A stretch of DNA of 64,000 nucleotides, from contig SYLY01000159.1 in the NCBI GenBank assembly GCA_005808475.1, positions 1 to 64,000 on the forward strand, written 5' to 3'. The stretch's first letter is position 1. Each line of letters begins with the position of its first letter. Shown in pieces: positions 61,058 to 64,000 of this stretch. Source of the stretch: Acidobacteriota bacterium (lineage in GTDB: Bacteria > Acidobacteriota > Terriglobia > Bryobacterales > Bryobacteraceae). The notes under the pieces were generated by a model. That model worked only from the letters and a program-made list of their open reading frames with translations. It was not told where the DNA came from and searched no databases. Position numbers and translations under genes: made by a program.

Positions 61058-61883
61058 CGCAACCCGGCTCGGCAGCGTGCAGCACTGGATGCAATCCTAC
61101 ATCCGCGAGGGCGGCGCGGCCGCCGATGAAGCCGCCGCGCTGATTCGTCCATCCCGCGCGCTGGCGCCGCTGGAACGGCTCGACATCTACCGGGGCATGT
61201 ACGAACTGCGTTTGGTGGAAGCGCTGCGGGCCGACTATCCGGGGCTGGTGCGTTTGCTGGGAGAGGACCTGTTCGACGAACTGGCGCGATTGTACGTGGC
61301 GGCGCATCCGTCGCGAAGCTACACGCTGAACCGGCTCGGCGACCGGTTGCCCGAATACCTGGCGCGCGTGGAGGGTCTGCCGAAGCCCGGGTTTACGCGC
61401 GCCCTGGCCCGGTTGGAGCTCGCCGAGACGCTGGTTTTCGACGAAGAGGAGTCGCTGCACGCCTCCGCGGAGTTCTTGACCGGCGTGCCCGCGGACCAGT
61501 GGAGCGGGCTGCGTTTCCGGCCCATCTCCGCGCTCCGTTTGCTCCGTCTGGACTACCCCGCGCATCTGTTCGCCGATGCCGCGCTTCGGCCCAAGAAGAC
61601 GAGGCTGATCGTTTACCGCCGGGATTTCGCCGTGGCGAGCCTGTCCGTGAGCGAGCCCGCGATGGCGCTGTTCGAAGCGCTGGCCGAGGGGCGGCCGTTG
61701 AGCGATGCGGTGGAGCGGGCGGACCGGGCGAAGGAGAGCGAGATATTCGGCTGGTTCCGCGACTGGTTCAGCGAGGGCCTGTTTCAGAGCGTCGAGGCCG
61801 CGCAGCCGCCGCGCGCTTCCGCATCCCGGACTCGAACGACACGCGCGACACGGCCATCAGCCGCCGCAAATCCGGGTCCTTGA
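61047..61883 (+). CDS. bufC: DUF2063 partner protein of the MNIO enzyme
   Basis: 278 residues from GTG 61047. N-terminal DUF2063 domain: [20 protein letters not shown] and [20 protein letters not shown], then [15 protein letters not shown]; the C-terminal part is a wHTH-like segment ([18 protein letters not shown]). In MNIO systems this protein binds the precursor leader and presents it to the enzyme. The last 30 residues are Arg/Ala/Thr-rich and overlap the end of the minus-strand gene by 116 bases, so the natural end may have been extended. Confidence 0.88.
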   Translation: MRLDATRLGSVQHWMQSYIREGGAAADEAAALIRPSRALAPLERLDIYRGMYELRLVEALRADYPGLVRLLGEDLFDELARLYVAAHPSRSYTLNRLGDRLPEYLARVEGLPKPGFTRALARLELAETLVFDEEESLHASAEFLTGVPADQWSGLRFRPISALRLLRLDYPAHLFADAALRPKKTRLIVYRRDFAVASLSVSEPAMALFEALAEGRPLSDAVERADRAKESEIFGWFRDWFSEGLFQSVEAAQPPRASASRTRTTRATRPSAAANPGP

Positions 61884-62955
61884 GCTCCTTGCGCGCGGAG
61901 TTCGGCAGCAGCGTCTGCACCAGGTAGAAGGTTCGCGCGGAAGCGTTCGTGAAGCCGGCCAGCGCGCGATAGTAGCCCATCTGGCCGGGGATCTTGCGGC
62001 AGCCCTTCGAAAGCGCGTCGACGATTTCGGCGCGATCCTCGCCCGATAGGGAAGGGTGGGTTGAGAGCGTCGCGCCCCAGTCGTCGAGAAAGGGCCCCAG
62101 CGGCAACAGCAGATCGGCCGAACGCCGCAAGGGCTTGGGTCCACGCAGCGGATAGTTGCGATGTCCTTCCCCGGACAGGCAGTCCTTGTAGAGCGCCGCC
62201 GCCACCTGGAACCAGCCGCCGTAGGCGTTCCGGTTTTCGTGCGCCAGCTTTCCGAATCTGGTGCGCGAATCGCCCTGGCGTCCATCCCAGAAGCCGATCG
62301 CCTGATCCACGTCGCCGGCGTTGTGCGTGATGCTGGTTGCCAGCCGCAGCGCGTCGAGTTCGGCGTCCTTGCGGTACAGCGCCGTTCGAAACGCCTCCGC
62401 CTCGCGGTGGAGTTCGGCGTCCACGGCGGCGGCTGTCTTGTCCGCGTACTCGGCGTCGCCCAGCGCGACGAACCGGCCATGCGCGCCGAGAAGGATGCTC
62501 AGCCACTCGCCGTCGTGTCCGCTCACCGGGCGTCCGCCTTCGACATCGACGCCTCGCTTGGAGATGCCGTCGATCGACCAGGCGGCGCCGTTCAGAGCGA
62601 AGTCCGCCATGGCGCGCAGCGTGGCGGCGTCCCGCGTCTTGCGCCAGATCAGACCGCGGATCTTGGCGTCGACATCGGTGGGAACGAACGTTGCGACCGT
62701 GGCGTGGTGACAGGAGACGCACAGCGCGAAGTAGTCCGCGAGTTGCTCCTCCGGCGAGAGCCGCTCGTCGAGAATGGCTTTCCAATTGGCGAGCACGCTC
62801 AGGAATCCACGAGGCCCGCCGCCCTGTTCGAGGAGACGCGCGGTGGACGCCGGGGCCGGACTTTCGAACAAAAAGGGCGCCGTATTCACCACCAGATCCA
62901 CCAACGCCGCCGGAGCGATCCAACTCTCCCACGCCGGAGGCCGCGATTCTTCCAT
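61768..62955 (-). CDS. Protein of unknown function with a CxxCH motif
   Basis: 395 residues from ATG 62955; the ribosome site is poor. Near residue 83 it has ALCVSCHHATV, a c-type haem motif, but there is no signal peptide to take it to the periplasm. Otherwise mainly helical, with VNTAPFLFESP near the N-terminus and CRKIPGQMGYYRALAGFTNA near 320. The last 17 residues are Arg/Ala-rich and lie over the bufC-like gene end. I do not recognise the family. It is divergent from the cytochrome c gene by 44 bases. Confidence 0.65.
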   Translation of the reverse strand: MEESRPPAWESWIAPAALVDLVVNTAPFLFESPAPASTARLLEQGGGPRGFLSVLANWKAILDERLSPEEQLADYFALCVSCHHATVATFVPTDVDAKIRGLIWRKTRDAATLRAMADFALNGAAWSIDGISKRGVDVEGGRPVSGHDGEWLSILLGAHGRFVALGDAEYADKTAAAVDAELHREAEAFRTALYRKDAELDALRLATSITHNAGDVDQAIGFWDGRQGDSRTRFGKLAHENRNAYGGWFQVAAALYKDCLSGEGHRNYPLRGPKPLRRSADLLLPLGPFLDDWGATLSTHPSLSGEDRAEIVDALSKGCRKIPGQMGYYRALAGFTNASARTFYLVQTLLPNSARKELKDPDLRRLMAVSRVSFESGMRKRAAAARPRRSETGPR

Positions 62956-62999
62956 CTCCGTATTGTCGCCCCGCTCGGCCGCCGGCTAACATAGCTGTC

Positions 63000-63794
63000 A
63001 TGCCGAGACTCGCCGTTGGAGTTCTGCTCGCGTCGATGGCCGTTCACGGCCAGGACGAGAAAAAGAAGGAAGAAGTGGTGCTGCCTACCGCTTCCGAGGA
63101 TCTGGAACGAGGCAAGAAGCTCTATGACGGAAGCTGCCAGCTCTGCCACGGTCCACTGGGCGACGGCGGCAAGGGGGCCAATCTGGCGCAGGCGAAACTC
63201 CCGCGCGCGCAGACCGACGGGGACTTGGCTCGCGTGATCGAGATAGGAATTCCCGGCACGGAAATGCCCGGCGCCTGGCACATGACGCGGCGCGAAGTGA
63301 CGCAAGTGGCGGCGTACGTTCGCACCTTCGGTAAGACCACGCGCGAGGCCGCTCCTGGCGACGCCGGGCGGGGCCGGTCGCTGTACTTCGGCAAGGGTGG
63401 CTGCCAGGGTTGCCACACCACCAAGAACCCGGAGGGTGTGCTCGCCGGAGGATTGATGGGGCCCGATCTCTCGGTGATCGGATCGCGGCGGAGCGTGGCT
63501 CACTTGCGCGAGGCGCTCGTCGATCCGGGCGCGTCGCTGCCGGACTACTTCATGGACACCACCGTATCGATGAAATCGGGCGGCAAGATCAACGGACGCC
63601 GGCTCAACGAAGAGACGTTCACGATCGTGGTGCAGGACTACGGAGGCAAAGTCCACGTGATCGACAAGACGAACGTGGCGGAGGTCGTAAAGGACCGCAA
63701 GAAGTCGCCCATGCCGTCGTACGGCGGCAAGCTCTCCGCTTCCGAAATCGACGACGTGGTTTCGTTCCTCGTTTCCCTTCAGGAGGCCCGATGA
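63000..63794 (+). CDS. Dihaem cytochrome c
   Basis: 264 residues from ATG 63000. Sec leader LAVGVLLASMAVHGQD. Two haem c sites: GSCQLCHGPLGDGG near residue 46 and GGCQGCHTTKNPEG near 135, each in a class I cytochrome-like fold (AYVRTFG, and the later PDYFMDTTVSMKSGGKING region). It overlaps the PQQ dehydrogenase start (ATGA), so it most likely accepts electrons from that enzyme. Confidence 0.9.
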   Translation: MPRLAVGVLLASMAVHGQDEKKKEEVVLPTASEDLERGKKLYDGSCQLCHGPLGDGGKGANLAQAKLPRAQTDGDLARVIEIGIPGTEMPGAWHMTRREVTQVAAYVRTFGKTTREAAPGDAGRGRSLYFGKGGCQGCHTTKNPEGVLAGGLMGPDLSVIGSRRSVAHLREALVDPGASLPDYFMDTTVSMKSGGKINGRRLNEETFTIVVQDYGGKVHVIDKTNVAEVVKDRKKSPMPSYGGKLSASEIDDVVSFLVSLQEAR

Positions 63795-64000
63795 GACTCG
63801 CGACCGCCGCATTGTCGCTCGCCGCCGCCGTTTCGGCGCAGGTTCCCTACGAGCGCATCCTCGAGGCTCGCAAGGAGCCGCACAACTGGCTCACGTATTC
63901 GGGCACGTACGACGGGCAACGCTATTCGTCGTTGAACCAGATCCACGCGGGGAACGTGAAGAAGCTCGGCGTGGCGTGGGTGCAGCAGTCCGGCGCCACG
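63791..64000 (+). CDS. PQQ-dependent dehydrogenase (3' end outside window)
   Basis: The first 70 residues only. Sec leader LATAALSLAAAVSAQ, then PYERILEARKEPHNWLTYSG and DGQRYSSLNQIHAGNV, the opening of quinoprotein alcohol/glucose dehydrogenases of the eight-bladed propeller class. The frame is open at the window end. Overlaps the cytochrome c gene by 4 bases, forming a dehydrogenase-cytochrome pair that oxidises an alcohol or sugar in the periplasm. Confidence 0.9.
   Translation, partial: MRLATAALSLAAAVSAQVPYERILEARKEPHNWLTYSGTYDGQRYSSLNQIHAGNVKKLGVAWVQQSGAT

Overview
The window is GC-rich, densely coding bacterial DNA with no tRNA, rRNA, CRISPR array or insertion sequence that I can see. 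Its gene content points to an Acidobacteriota chromosome, most likely the Bryobacterales/Solibacter lineage: Oar-like TonB-dependent outer-membrane receptors with an N-terminal carboxypeptidase-regulatory-like domain, DUF1501/Planctomycete-type cytochrome pairs, many Tat-leader sugar enzymes and a PQQ dehydrogenase. That placement is inferred from gene families, not from a marker gene.

Bases 1-53000 are a glycan and sugar-acid catabolic region made of several operons. (a) 12157 to 3698 (minus): Na+/solute symporter, DapA/NanA-type lyase, DUF1549/DUF1553 cytochrome-like protein, DUF1501 protein, and a TIM-barrel protein broken by an in-frame TAG. (b) 3596 to 1 (minus): sialidase, amidohydrolase, truncated unknown. 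(c) 12321-21555 (plus): TIM-barrel protein, sialidase, frameshifted TonB-dependent receptor, YhcH/NanQ-type protein and two more sialidases. (d) A divergent pair of Gfo/Idh/MocA oxidoreductases; the plus-strand one leads an operon to 31230 with a class III aminotransferase, DapA-like protein, aldo/keto reductase, amidohydrolase and an internally duplicated unknown. (e) 31306-38893: two more TIM-barrel proteins, two Gfo/Idh proteins and a cupin/SMP-30 lipoprotein. (f) 39005-49488: intact TonB-dependent receptor, AbgT transporter, creatininase-like amidase, enolase-superfamily protein, fifth TIM-barrel protein, Gfo/Idh protein and an exported ferredoxin-reductase-like flavoprotein. (g) VapBC, then an aldo/keto reductase with two SDR epimerases, and a GntR/FCD regulator at 53112-53888. 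Twenty-two proteins in the window carry twin-arginine leaders, many of them enzymes normally found in the cytoplasm. Copies of GTATAC sit upstream of several of these units and are plausible operators of the GntR/FCD protein.

Bases 55772-61883 look like a self-contained metal or redox stress locus. A bufferin-type RiPP operon (Cys-rich precursor, DUF692 MNIO enzyme, DUF2063 partner; 59776-61883) is divergent from a minus-strand run: FAD oxidoreductase, NapH/CcoG-like membrane Fe-S protein, ECF sigma factor and NrsF-like (DUF1109) anti-sigma factor. The gap between them holds two divergent copies of GTTACC-N16-CGAA, one facing each operon. This is the most interesting system in the window.

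The right edge (61768-64000) holds an unknown minus-strand gene overlapping the end of the bufC-like gene, then a dihaem cytochrome c overlapping the start of a PQQ-dependent dehydrogenase that runs off the window.
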